DNA of 64,000 nucleotides, from positions 3,135 through 67,134 of the forward strand of contig NZ_JBJUVG010000010.1 in assembly GCF_046097595.1 (NCBI RefSeq), read 5' to 3'. Below the pieces are notes generated by a model. It saw only the letters and a program-made list of their open reading frames with translations, made no database searches and had not been told where the DNA came from. The number at the start of each line of letters is the position of its first letter. Position 1 is the stretch's first letter. Source of the DNA: Peptococcus simiae (GTDB lineage Bacteria; Bacillota; Peptococcia; Peptococcales; Peptococcaceae). A program made the position numbers and the translations under genes. This document shows, one piece after another, positions 8,884 through 16,390 of the stretch.

Positions 8884-9342
8884 ATGGATGCTAATAAAAT
8901 TGCGAAATGGTTTTTAAGTAAGGAATCTATGTCTCCTAAGAAAATACAAAAATTAGTGTACTACGCATATTCATGGTATCTCACTCTCATGAATGATAGT
9001 GTTGAATACTTGAACAATAAATTATTTGATGAAGAAATTAAAGCTTGGGTACATGGACCTGTAGTAATTTCAATTTATCAAGAATATAGAGATTATAAAT
9101 TTCGTGAAGTTCCAAAACAAAAAATTGACGATAGTGACTACAACGAAGACACTTTAGATGTGCTAAACCAAGTGTGGGATGTGTATGGTCAATTTAATGC
9201 AAATGAACTTGAGAGCATTACTCATCAAGAAGATCCTTGGATTAGAGCAAGAGGAAACTTGAGTCCACTTGAAAATGGTTATGACTCTATTGATGATCGA
9301 ATTATTTTTGAATACTATTTACGCCAAATGGAAGAAGGCTAA
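8884..9342 (+). CDS. Panacea-domain (DUF4065/SocA-like) antitoxin, cassette 1
   Basis: 152-aa Panacea protein. The family pattern is clear: IAKWFLSKESMSPKKIQKLVYYAYSW split as N-terminal helices and the KIQKLVYYA box, then EIKAWVHGPVVISIY and a C-terminal THQEDPWIRAR. Panacea domains neutralise many unrelated toxins by direct binding (PanAT systems; the SocA proteolysis adaptor is a relative). AAAAGGAG lies ahead of the ATG. The stop codon is one base from the TTG start of the next gene, the likely toxin. The antitoxin role is inferred from family and layout. Confidence 0.88.
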   Translation: MDANKIAKWFLSKESMSPKKIQKLVYYAYSWYLTLMNDSVEYLNNKLFDEEIKAWVHGPVVISIYQEYRDYKFREVPKQKIDDSDYNEDTLDVLNQVWDVYGQFNANELESITHQEDPWIRARGNLSPLENGYDSIDDRIIFEYYLRQMEEG

Positions 9343-9343
9343 A

Positions 9344-9943
9344 TTGAGTAAGAAAAGTAATAGAATTAGAAATAATAAAAGACCTAAAAATAACGTTACA
9401 AAGGGAAAAACACCTTTGAAGAAAAAAGAAGAAGAAAAATTAGTTATTTCTATGTCTTATAAAAATTGGATAAAAGGATATAGAGGAAAAGACATAACCA
9501 CTTATACAGAAACAAAAGAAGAATTTGTGAATAATTTAATGTACATTATATATACGCTAATTCCCTATGTTTATGAGAATTGGGGTCAAAAAATGTCGCA
9601 TTGTCATTCCATAAATGAATTAAGGGGTAATAGTTCTAAAGAAGCTCAGGGTAAATATATTGAGGTCATCAAAAATATACATCCTGAGTTGTTAAATCCA
9701 CTATCAGATAAATCTAAAAATAAATTAAATGGAGTAGAGTACGGAACTGGGCAGCTTGAAGATTTAGAATTGTACCAATTAGGATTGAAGGGTTCAGTAA
9801 GAGTTATATGCGGAAAAGTAGACAACACACTTTATCCATTATTGATAGATCATCATCATTTAGGGTATGAAAGTCAAAAATATAATCAGCGTGATACAAA
9901 TAAGTTTGATTTTTGTCCGATTAATTGTGGATTAACTAAGTAA
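9344..9943 (+). CDS. Putative Panacea-paired toxin (PanT), cassette 1
   Basis: About 199 aa, unrecognised by name. I place the start at TTG 9344, with GAAGAAGG upstream and the previous stop at 9340-9342; the open frame extends further left but overlaps the antitoxin. The N-terminus is very basic (KKSNRIRNNKRPKN). The C-terminal part SVRVICGKVDNTLYPLLIDH aligns in pattern with the partners of cassettes 2 and 3: R-hydrophobic-x-G/C, a hydrophobic strand pair, then D-x-x-H. Very AT-rich coding. The role as toxin is inferred from its place after a Panacea gene. Confidence 0.65.
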   Translation: MSKKSNRIRNNKRPKNNVTKGKTPLKKKEEEKLVISMSYKNWIKGYRGKDITTYTETKEEFVNNLMYIIYTLIPYVYENWGQKMSHCHSINELRGNSSKEAQGKYIEVIKNIHPELLNPLSDKSKNKLNGVEYGTGQLEDLELYQLGLKGSVRVICGKVDNTLYPLLIDHHHLGYESQKYNQRDTNKFDFCPINCGLTK

Positions 9944-10088
9944 ATTATAATTCGTGTCTCTTGTTGATTTTCTGAAGTAAACCACGTATAGTACTGGCAT
10001 GAAGTATAGCTTAATATTTAATTTTTAGGTTTATCTAGTAGGTAACAAAAACTATGCTTCTCTAGGAAATCATTATTTAATAGGTTTA

Positions 10089-10120
10089 GGGGCCGTGAAA
10101 ATACACGGCTCTATTTTTAT
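10089..10120 (+). terminator. Terminator before the DUF11 fragment
   Basis: GGGCCGTG-AAAATA-CACGGCTC hairpin followed by a T run. It marks the right end of cassette 1. Confidence 0.7.
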
Positions 10121-10121
10121 G

Positions 10122-10680
10122 TCATCAGCCCTCGTAGACACTCTGCCTTCCGAAGTCCAGCTCATTGGCCAGCCCACCCTGCAAGGGAAAACAGACGGTG
10201 AAGGCCTAGCCATGGTTGGTGGCAGCACAGTGACCCAGCCCATTGGGGATATTGCCCCCGGCGAAAGCGTAAAGGTCACCTACACCGTCCAAGTGAAGAA
10301 AGGGACGGCCAAGGAAGTCACCTACAAGAAAGGTGCCAGTGAAAACGAGTTAGACAAGCTCCGCAAGCAACACGCCGTTACATTAACTAACACTGCCAAC
10401 GCCACCGGTGAAAACGGTACAGGCGGCGCTACAGACGATAAAGTCAAAGTCCCCCCGGTATTAGTACCGGAAGAGGGAGGGGGAATGGTACCTCCTACTT
10501 TCGATAAAGGTAAACCCACCCTCGAAAAGACCTCCGAAAAGGACATCGTAGACCTAGCCACCCGAGATGGCGCCAGAAACACCTACACCATTAAGCTAAC
10601 CAACAGTACAGATAAGGTCTGGAAAGATATTAAGGTAACAGACGTCCTAGATACCTCTCGCCTGACCTTTTTGGACTCTG
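10122..10680 (+). pseudogene. DUF11-repeat adhesin fragment 2
   Basis: Internal piece of a DUF11 surface protein, truncated at both ends. It carries one complete stretch (GDIAPGESVKVTYTVQVKK, then the LDKLRKQHAVTLTN block shared with bases 53-195) and the start of a second repeat (KDIVDLATRDGARNTYTIKL, KVWKDIKVTDVLD). No signal peptide or plausible start; the upstream junction is a terminator. Downstream it runs straight into the 135-bp repeat at 10673, which supplies the artificial tail and stop at 10724. It is evidence that TA cassettes were inserted into an adhesin gene family. Confidence 0.8.
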
Positions 10681-10807
10681 AACCTCCTTGTGTAAGTGCA
10701 AGGGGGTCTTTTTTGTGGACTTAGATAAGCCTTATGAACGCTAAGGCGAGGACGGGACTGCTAGGAGTAGGGGCATAAAAATAGCCACCTATGAGAAGGT
10801 GGCTATT
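10673..10807 (+). repeat. 135-bp direct repeat, left copy
   Basis: Starts GGACTCTG and ends in GGTGGCTAT. It is nearly identical to 11997-12131 (a handful of mismatches). It contains two terminator hairpins: ACCTCCTTG/CAAGGGGGT with a T run, and ATAGCCACC/GGTGGCTAT. Together the copies flank the cassette-2 TA pair. Confidence 0.85.
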
Positions 10808-10859
10808 TACCAAGCGCTTATTTGTGGAGATAACACATATCGCTTACGCCAAGAAAAAT

Positions 10860-10888
10860 TTGTCTTTTGGTATTATACATTGTATAAT
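10860..10888 (+). promoter_or_regulatory. TA promoter-operator, cassette 2
   Basis: TTGTCT (10860-10865), 17-nt spacer, TATAAT (10883-10888). The perfect palindrome ATTATACATTGTATAAT (10872-10888) covers the -10 box. Near-identical copies drive cassettes 3 (13762-13790) and 5 (17067-17095). The position fits autorepression by a TA complex. Confidence 0.7.
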
Positions 10889-10940
10889 GTGGATACTAGA
10901 AGTTTTTCTAATTTGCCTGTTCTAGGGAGGGGGAAAGCAA

Positions 10941-11393
10941 ATGAAAAGTGTTGTAGATGTGGCCAACTGGTTTTTAAGCAAAGAGAGTATGACTCACAAA
11001 AAAATACAGAAATTATGCTATTATGCTCAGGCTTGGTATTGTGCGCTGTATGATGGCACTCCTCTTTTTAAAGAGGAAATTCAAGCATGGGTTCATGGCC
11101 CCGTTGCCCCTTCTCTTTATCCCTATTTTGCAGATTATAGATGGAATGAAATCCCGAGGATTGAGTCGAACGAAGGTTCTTTCACGGAAGAAGAGTTAGA
11201 TGTACTGGAGGCAGTATATTTGACCTATGGAGGCTTTACGGGAGACCAACTTGAAAGCCTGACTCATTCAGAGGACCCCTGGATAATCGCCAGAGGAGAA
11301 TTAAAGCCTTGGGAGACGAGCAGAGAGGTTATATCTCATGCTTCCATGAGAGAATATTACTCTAAGAAATACGAAGAAGCGCAAAATGACTAA
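10941..11393 (+). CDS. Panacea-domain antitoxin, cassette 2
   Basis: 150-aa Panacea protein: VVDVANWFLSKESMTHKK, the KIQKLCYYAQAWY box, EEIQAWVHGPVAPSLYPYF, and LTHSEDPWIIARGE near the end. It is closely similar to the cassette-1 antitoxin, in particular the WFLSKESM-x-x-KKIQKL start. GGGAGGGGG precedes the ATG. It overlaps the next gene by 8 bases, a sign of translational coupling. Its promoter contains a perfect 17-bp palindrome. The function is inferred from the family: it binds and neutralises the adjacent toxin. Confidence 0.9.
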   Translation: MKSVVDVANWFLSKESMTHKKIQKLCYYAQAWYCALYDGTPLFKEEIQAWVHGPVAPSLYPYFADYRWNEIPRIESNEGSFTEEELDVLEAVYLTYGGFTGDQLESLTHSEDPWIIARGELKPWETSREVISHASMREYYSKKYEEAQND

Positions 11394-11961
11394 AAAAATT
11401 AAACTTCCACCGGTGAGCGCAGAATTAAGTGACCATACAAAAACTCTTCCCTATAATGGAAATGCTGTTACGGAGAAGAGTTTTTCTTTTTCCTTTGCTT
11501 GTTTTGACAGAACGCATGAATTATTTAATTTAGGTAGCAAGGATAGAGGAAAGAGCGTCTCGGGAGAGTGGTTTATCGAATTAATGGACTGCTTCAAAAG
11601 TGTAAGTAACAAAACGATATCAGAATTGAAATCTTCTTTGCACGACTTGCACTCGATAAGGTGGGATAAAACAAACACTAAACCTCCATTGTACAGTGGT
11701 CAATATGAGTTTTCGCAGTTCCGCATCAATAAGTCAAAGGGAAGAATAATTGGCTTTATTGTTGAAGGGGTGTTTTATATCGTGTGGCTTGATCCCCATC
11801 ACAACCTGACTGACAGTGCTGGGTATGGTGGGGCAATAAAGTATCCCCCTGGATTGAGTTTATATGAAAAGCAAGAGAAAAAAATTAGTAGTCTGGAGAA
11901 GCGAGTTTTATATTTGGAAGAAGAGTTGAAGACCGCAGAAGAACTCTTAGATAAAGTGTAA
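11386..11961 (+). CDS. Putative Panacea-paired toxin (PanT), cassette 2
   Basis: 191 aa, not assignable to a named family by eye. The middle (FRINKSKGRIIGFI, then EGVFYIVWLDPHHNL) has the R-hydrophobic-hydrophobic-G, strand, D-x-x-H pattern shared with the cassette 1 and 3 partners. The C-terminus is a predicted coiled coil (EKQEKKISSLEKRVLYLEEE). It overlaps the antitoxin stop. It is followed by the right copy of the 135-bp repeat, so antitoxin plus toxin form a discrete flanked cassette. Toxin role inferred. Confidence 0.7.
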   Translation: MTKKIKLPPVSAELSDHTKTLPYNGNAVTEKSFSFSFACFDRTHELFNLGSKDRGKSVSGEWFIELMDCFKSVSNKTISELKSSLHDLHSIRWDKTNTKPPLYSGQYEFSQFRINKSKGRIIGFIVEGVFYIVWLDPHHNLTDSAGYGGAIKYPPGLSLYEKQEKKISSLEKRVLYLEEELKTAEELLDKV

Positions 11962-11996
11962 GCCCAAAGGGTTAGACAAACCTTGCTTATGCTGTG

Positions 11997-12131
11997 GGAC
12001 TCTGGACCTCCTTGTGTAAGTGCAAGGGGGTCTTTTTTTGTAGGCTTAGATAATCCTTATGAACGCTAAGGCGAGGACTGGACTGCTAGGGATAGGGGCA
12101 TAAAAATAGCCACCTATGAAGGTGGCTATCT
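11997..12131 (+). repeat. 135-bp direct repeat, right copy
   Basis: Second copy of the repeat at 10673. Its terminal ATAGCCACC/GGTGGCTAT hairpin also serves as terminator for the minus-strand operon ending at 12138. Confidence 0.85.
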
Positions 12132-12137
12132 GTAAAT

Positions 12138-12560
12138 CTATTCTTTATTTTCTTTTTCAAGCAGAGCCGTTACATTCAGTACAGGGAGTATATAATTTGG
12201 GAACTCATTAGCCCTCATGATTATATCTGAAACCATTGGACGCATATACGAATATAGGATTGCGGTAGCATTTTCAAGCAAATATTGCTCAAAAGACCTG
12301 CCATCCGATTCGTCCTTGTTGTAGCTAAAGTGTGCGGTCATTTTAAGGACAACCTGAAAGGCAGCCCTCGGATCTTCTAGGCTACCTAAGATTAGGTCGA
12401 AGTTTACGAGAGCCTTATCTTCTTCGCTTTTATCGTTATATTTCAAATTTACAATAGGCTTAATATCAAGGGTTATCGTTCCATCTGACGGATCGAAGTT
12501 ATCATTTCGAATATAGGATATTTCGTTAAGATGATAATTATGAAATCCTATTCCGGCCAT
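12138..12560 (-). CDS. SecB-like chaperone
   Basis: 140 aa with the SecB fold pattern. Early beta strands include GTITLDIKPIVNLKY; a strand stretch FDLILGSLEDPRAAFQVVLKM follows; the C-terminal helix block ATAILYSYMRPMVSDIIMRA then NEFPNYILPVLNVTALLE is the best match (SecB: lFPYaRe..s.l....gfp...l.P.nf..l). Gram-positive SecB-like proteins are known mostly as chaperones of toxin-antitoxin-chaperone (TAC) systems. Its ATG overlaps the stop of the upstream gene (TAATG). A RelB/RelE-type pair lies 90 bp further upstream on the same strand. Confidence 0.65.
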   Translation of the reverse strand: MAGIGFHNYHLNEISYIRNDNFDPSDGTITLDIKPIVNLKYNDKSEEDKALVNFDLILGSLEDPRAAFQVVLKMTAHFSYNKDESDGRSFEQYLLENATAILYSYMRPMVSDIIMRANEFPNYILPVLNVTALLEKENKE

Positions 12561-12925
12561 TATGCAGCACTCCCTATATCAATATTTGCTGGTTGAACAC
12601 TGGTATCATATACTTGAGAAGCCTCTTGGCAAGTTAAGCTTTTTGTGGAGTCAGGATTAAGATATGAAAAATTAGTATGATTTTTCTCTAAAGAGAACTG
12701 AATATCTGAATCTATATATGCCGTAACATCTTCAATGGAATCTTGAGCGTAAAAATCTTGCTCTAGTTCAGGTGGTTTGAGGGCGGAAAGAGATAAGACT
12801 TCATCAATCCTCGCAATTAGCTCGCCGCTACTATCAAAAAAACCGGGTGTACTTGAGTCGAATTCCACTGTATACCCATAGTTAGCCATATATTCTATAA
12901 AGGCTTTCTTATCTAATTCATTCAT
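12560..12925 (-). CDS. Unknown 121-aa protein coupled to SecB-like chaperone
   Basis: No recognised family. Acidic overall, with a predicted helical start (ELDKKAFIEYMANYGYTV) and a disordered, serine/threonine-rich C-terminal half. GGAGAGG lies 8 bases before the ATG. The stop codon overlaps the start of the SecB-like gene, so the two are translated together. It may be the client of the chaperone, as the unstable tail of TAC antitoxins is, but it has no visible DNA-binding motif. Confidence 0.6.
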   Translation of the reverse strand: MNELDKKAFIEYMANYGYTVEFDSSTPGFFDSSGELIARIDEVLSLSALKPPELEQDFYAQDSIEDVTAYIDSDIQFSLEKNHTNFSYLNPDSTKSLTCQEASQVYDTSVQPANIDIGSAA

Positions 12926-13013
12926 AATATACCTCTCCTAAGCCCTCTGCGATTTCATATATCCGCAACTCTGAGAAGTCAATAATACTTTGGTCAAATA
13001 TAGAAAGGTAAAG

Positions 13014-13358
13014 CTATTCTTTATCTGCTCTTTCAGTCAATGCAGGCATGGTACAAATATTTCGACCGCTATAAACAATACGGATAATGGTAACTGTAGA
13101 TATATTGCTGCTTATCATGTAGAAGATGATAAAATTATCAATTGGCATATTGTACATTGACCGGTTTCTCCAAGGACTCCGATTTAGAACAGGATTCCTA
13201 GTCGGCATAAATTCGAGAGAACGAACTGCTTCTCGAATTCGATTAATCTGGCTTTGGGCTGTTTCTGGTGCTAAAAGAGAAAATGCGATATAAGAGTAGA
13301 TTTTCTTTAGGTCGCTTTTGGCCTCCGAGGAATAAACAACCGCATAAGAATTGCTCAT
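13014..13358 (-). CDS. RelE/ParE-family toxin
   Basis: 114-aa RelE/ParE superfamily protein: YAVVYSSEAKSDLKKIYSYI, then REAVRSLEFMPTRNP and the strand pattern NFIIFYMISSNISTVTIIRIVYSGRN. Members either cleave ribosome-bound mRNA (RelE) or poison gyrase (ParE); this sequence does not settle which. It overlaps the antitoxin stop by 4 bases. Confidence 0.85.
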   Translation of the reverse strand: MSNSYAVVYSSEAKSDLKKIYSYIAFSLLAPETAQSQINRIREAVRSLEFMPTRNPVLNRSPWRNRSMYNMPIDNFIIFYMISSNISTVTIIRIVYSGRNICTMPALTERADKE

Positions 13359-13660
13359 ATCCCGAATTCCCTGGCAAGTTCGGCATCAACCTCATCGGTG
13401 GTATAGGTTTTCCCTGATTTTAGAGAATTAACACCCTTCATAAGTTCCGCATCAAGTTCAGAAGGAGTCATCTCACCTATAAAGGTGGGTCCAACAGAAG
13501 GTAGGGATAAATTCAAAGGCAGCCCTCTGGTAAGGACAATTTGGCTGTAAAGCATCTGGATTGCACTAGATGGAGAAATCCCGAGCTGTGAAAGGATGTC
13601 TTCTGCATTCTCTTTTAGCTCAGTATCAATTCGAGCATAAACTGCGGATGTATTTGCCAT
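13355..13660 (-). CDS. RelB/DinJ-family antitoxin
   Basis: About 101 aa. The N-terminal MANTSAVYARIDTELKENAE, then ILSQLGISPSSAIQMLYSQI, is the ribbon-helix-helix region of RelB/DinJ antitoxins. The C-terminus should wrap the toxin encoded by the overlapping next gene. I chose ATG 13660, 10 bases after GGAG; a GTG nine bases earlier is too close to that site. A perfect inverted repeat upstream is the likely operator. Confidence 0.87.
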   Translation of the reverse strand: MANTSAVYARIDTELKENAEDILSQLGISPSSAIQMLYSQIVLTRGLPLNLSLPSVGPTFIGEMTPSELDAELMKGVNSLKSGKTYTTDEVDAELAREFGI

Positions 13661-13710
13661 ATTAATCACGCTCCTTTTTAGCTACATTATATCTAACAAC
13701 TGAATGCAAA

Positions 13711-13728
13711 TGCAAGCGATTGCTTGCA
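13711..13728 (-). promoter_or_regulatory. Inverted-repeat operator of the RelB/RelE operon
   Basis: TGCAAGCGATTGCTTGCA, 7-bp arms with a 4-bp centre, about 50 bp upstream of the antitoxin ATG. A TATAAT on the minus strand (about 13686-13691) lies between it and the gene, with TTGCAT about 18 bp further upstream. Confidence 0.55.
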
Positions 13729-13761
13729 ATGGTTGAGGGCGGTTCGGGGTGAAAGAAAAAT

Positions 13762-13790
13762 TTGTCCTTTGGTATTACACATTGTATAAT
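13762..13790 (+). promoter_or_regulatory. TA promoter-operator, cassette 3
   Basis: TTGTCC (13762-13767), 17-nt spacer, TATAAT (13785-13790); palindrome 13774-13790 with one mismatch. The transcribed leader TAGGTAGTAGAACTGTTTGCT is identical to that of cassette 5. Confidence 0.7.
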
Positions 13791-13837
13791 ATAGGTAGTA
13801 GAACTGTTTGCTGATTACTAAGCAGGAGATGGTTATA

Positions 13838-14290
13838 ATGGCTAGTGTTTTAGATGTGGCAAAATATATCATTGAGAACCTTGGCGAAACTACCACCATG
13901 AAGCTGCAAAAACTTGTTTACTATAGCCAAGCGTGGTCTTTAGCTTGGGATGGTGTGCCGCTTTTCAATGAGGATTTTGAGGCGTGGGCTAATGGCCCTG
14001 TGTGTAGGGAGTTATATAACGAGCACAGAGGAATATTTACTGTTCAGAGTACTAGCTTTCTTGCTGGGCGTAATATTACTGGCCTTTTTACTGATGCTGA
14101 GCTAGAAACCATGGATGTTGTGCTGCATGATTATGGTAATAAAGAGGCTCGTTGGTTAAGCGAACTAACCCATAAGGAAAGACCTTGGCGTGAAACTCGA
14201 GGAAATACGCCACTCGGTGAGCGTTCTAATGCGATTATTCCAAAAGAGCTTATGCTGGAATATTATGCCGGACTTCTTGCTGATGGCTAA
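13838..14290 (+). CDS. Panacea-domain antitoxin, cassette 3
   Basis: 150-aa Panacea protein starting MASVLDVAKYIIENLGE, with MKLQKLVYYSQAWSLAW, NEDFEAWANGPVCRELY and a C-terminal LTHKERPWRETRGNTP. I chose ATG 13838, which has AGGAGATGG 7-8 bases upstream, over the earlier in-frame ATG. It overlaps the partner gene by 8 bases. Confidence 0.9.
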   Translation: MASVLDVAKYIIENLGETTTMKLQKLVYYSQAWSLAWDGVPLFNEDFEAWANGPVCRELYNEHRGIFTVQSTSFLAGRNITGLFTDAELETMDVVLHDYGNKEARWLSELTHKERPWRETRGNTPLGERSNAIIPKELMLEYYAGLLADG

Positions 14291-14726
14291 GAAAAAACGG
14301 ACAAAGCAATCGCAGCAGGTTGGAGCGAAAAAACAATCACGGATAAGCGAAGATGTTGATATATCTACGCTCACTCGTCCGGTATGGAGCTTTTCTCAAT
14401 GTGATACTAGACACGAAAGGTGGGCCTTTGATCATAGTCGGATTAATGAGGTTCTTTTTGAAAAGATGCAGAACTTCGAGAACCAAACATGGCATGAAAT
14501 CAAGGTTAAGGGCAAAAGAAATAACCATCATGTACAAATAAACCAACTATGTAAAGAAGCACAGAAACGTCTATCTGAATTGCATAAAGAGGACTATGAC
14601 GCGCTGTTTAGTTTGCGCCTTAGCGGTAGGGAACGCCTTTGGGGCATCATTCAAGATGGTGTCTTTATGATTTTGTGGTACGATAAAGAGCATGAAGTGT
14701 GTCCTTCACATTTGTCACACACATAG
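14283..14726 (+). CDS. Putative Panacea-paired toxin (PanT), cassette 3
   Basis: 147 aa. Basic N-terminus (MAKKKRTKQSQQ), then TRPVWSFSQCDTRHERWAF and a C-terminal core SGRERLWGIIQDG followed by VFMILWYDKEHEV. This is the clearest version of the R-L-x-G / strand / D-x-x-H pattern seen in the cassette 1 and 2 partners. The start overlaps the antitoxin stop. A terminator identical to that of cassette 5 follows. Fold resemblance to small RNase toxins is a guess. Confidence 0.7.
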   Translation: MAKKKRTKQSQQVGAKKQSRISEDVDISTLTRPVWSFSQCDTRHERWAFDHSRINEVLFEKMQNFENQTWHEIKVKGKRNNHHVQINQLCKEAQKRLSELHKEDYDALFSLRLSGRERLWGIIQDGVFMILWYDKEHEVCPSHLSHT

Positions 14727-14735
14727 TAAAAAATC

Positions 14736-14766
14736 AGAGCTGCCTCTTAGAGAAGCAGCTCTTTTC
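14736..14766 (+). terminator. Cassette 3 terminator
   Basis: AGAGCTGCCTCTTAGAGAAGCAGCTCTTTT-type hairpin (given here only by its arms: AGAGCTGC / GCAGCTCT). The same sequence, including the preceding AAAAAATC, recurs after cassette 5 at 18241. Confidence 0.85.
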
Positions 14767-14824
14767 TATTCCGTTCAGAATATAGCTAATCTAAAATAAG
14801 GGAAATAGCAGATGTGTTTCAACG

Positions 14825-14852
14825 TTGACAAAAGGCAGCTAAATGATACAAT
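14825..14852 (+). promoter_or_regulatory. Promoter of the MqsR-like operon
   Basis: TTGACA (14825-14830), 16-nt spacer, TACAAT (14847-14852). It lies about 40 bp upstream of the first gene of cassette 4. Confidence 0.6.
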
Positions 14853-14893
14853 AAATAAAAAAGTGAATCGCACTGTTGGTCGGGAGAAGAGGT

Positions 14894-15283
14894 TTGGATA
14901 TAACAGAAAAAGAGGTTGAGACCTATTTAGAAGAAGCGAAGGCTTTAATTCGAGATGGAGATTATAGGATTGCTAGGAATGCTAACAGAAGTGACAATAA
15001 TGACCTGTTTTTAGAATATGTGCTCTCGGAAGCTGAGGCTGAAAAAATATTATTAAGCTTATCGACTAAAGATTTTTCGGAGGCTCGCAGAAACCAAAAA
15101 GAAGGTTACGGGCATGAGCTTCTGTACATATTTGGAAAAAAAGTTGAATTGCTAGAAAGATTTGGGGCGAACTTGGTAATAGTGCCCTTGTATATTAAAT
15201 TGAATAGGATAGAAAATAAAATCCTGATTGTTGTATCATTCCACAAGCAAAAATACAAACTTATATATTGCTTTAAAGATTAA
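14894..15283 (+). CDS. MqsR-family toxin, cassette 4
   Basis: About 129 aa. ITEKEVETYLEEAKALI, then YVLSEAEAEKILLSLSTKDF, LLYIFGKKVELLERFGANLV, VPLYIKLNRI and VVSFHKQKYKLIYCFK fit the MqsR-like group of mRNA-interferase toxins. The start is uncertain: TTG 14894 has GGGAGA six bases upstream; TTG 14876 is an alternative. In the classic mqsRA operon the toxin precedes the antitoxin, as here. Confidence 0.75.
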   Translation: MDITEKEVETYLEEAKALIRDGDYRIARNANRSDNNDLFLEYVLSEAEAEKILLSLSTKDFSEARRNQKEGYGHELLYIFGKKVELLERFGANLVIVPLYIKLNRIENKILIVVSFHKQKYKLIYCFKD

Positions 15284-15319
15284 TGCCAACGATAATTACG
15301 AACTAAAGGAATGATAACT

Positions 15320-16321
15320 ATGACTATTAGAGGGGAAAAGAATTTTTGCACAGAGTGCCGAGAAACAACCACCTATACATTAAAAAGGAAGGATATAGCA
15401 AAGGAGATTAAAGGACACGCATATCACTTTAGTGTTATTACAGCTGTTTGTGATAACTGTGGCGAGGAAGTTAATATTCCCGGAATCATTGATAAAAACA
15501 TTAAAGAAGTAGACGAGCAATACAGAGCCATTAAAGGACTAGTGTCTATTGAAGATATTCAAAAACTCATGACCTTATATGATATCGGAAAGAGACCCTT
15601 GTCTTTAGCCCTTGGGTTTGGTGAAGTTACTATTGAGCGTTATTTATCCGGTCAGATTCCATCTAAAAAGTATTCTGATGTTATCAAAAAAGCCTTAACG
15701 GATCCCTCGTATATGAAAGCTTGTCTGGAAGAAAATAAAGACAAACTAAGGGAGATAGCCTTTGCTAAATCAATGAATGCAGCCCAAAGATATGAAAGTT
15801 TGTTTTCGGTATCTGAAAAAATATTAGGCGTTATCTCTAGGCTCTTTGCCAATTTAGAAGAAATTACCCCATTAATGCTACAGAAATTGCTCTACTATGT
15901 GCAGGGCCTATCATATGTGAAAAACGGGAAATCGATATTTTCAGAAGAGTGTCAAGCTTGGGTACATGGACCTGTTTATCCGGAAATCTACTTCATGTTT
16001 AGGGATTTTAAGTATAACCCAATTGAAGATGTGCGATTTGCTATTATTCAGAGTGATAAAGAGAGATTAACTGAGAGCGAGGTCTGTGTAGTAGATTTGG
16101 TTTCTGATACATTCGGGCGATATAGTGGAAAAATTTTAGAGAGGATTACCCACAGAGAACCACCATGGGTATCCGCTAGAAAAGGCCTTACCAATGATAT
16201 GAGATCAAATAAAATCATCTCGTCCGAAAGTATAGAAGCGTACTTTAAAGAAAAAGACGGTGAGTATGGTTTCTCTGAAAAAGCAGGAATAGAAACTTAC
16301 ATTTGCAATATGATGGATTAG
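15320..16321 (+). CDS. MqsA-like zinc/HTH protein fused to a Panacea domain, cassette 4
   Basis: About 333 aa in three parts. First, a zinc ribbon with two CxxC pairs (FCTEC near 6-9 and VCDNCGEE near 45-48). Second, an HTH region (DIGKRPLSLALGFGEVTIER, LSGQIPSKKYSDVI) as in MqsA antitoxins. Third, from about residue 175, a full Panacea domain (MLQKLLYYVQGLSYV, SEECQAWVHGPVYPEIYFMF, ITHREPPWVSARK). I chose ATG 15320 because AAAGGA directly abuts the earlier ATG. It should bind the MqsR-like toxin and the operon's DNA. Such fusions are known in phage and plasmid databases. Confidence 0.88.
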   Translation: MTIRGEKNFCTECRETTTYTLKRKDIAKEIKGHAYHFSVITAVCDNCGEEVNIPGIIDKNIKEVDEQYRAIKGLVSIEDIQKLMTLYDIGKRPLSLALGFGEVTIERYLSGQIPSKKYSDVIKKALTDPSYMKACLEENKDKLREIAFAKSMNAAQRYESLFSVSEKILGVISRLFANLEEITPLMLQKLLYYVQGLSYVKNGKSIFSEECQAWVHGPVYPEIYFMFRDFKYNPIEDVRFAIIQSDKERLTESEVCVVDLVSDTFGRYSGKILERITHREPPWVSARKGLTNDMRSNKIISSESIEAYFKEKDGEYGFSEKAGIETYICNMMD

Positions 16322-16390
16322 TAGAGGTTTGATAAGTCTCTAAAAGGTCATATCTATTGATTTTAGGGATAGTGGATATTATGAAAGGAG

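Noticed and set aside
10799..11053. 84-codon frame across the start of the cassette-2 antitoxin
   Set aside because: It covers the promoter-operator and runs in another frame through the start of the Panacea gene; no ribosome binding site.
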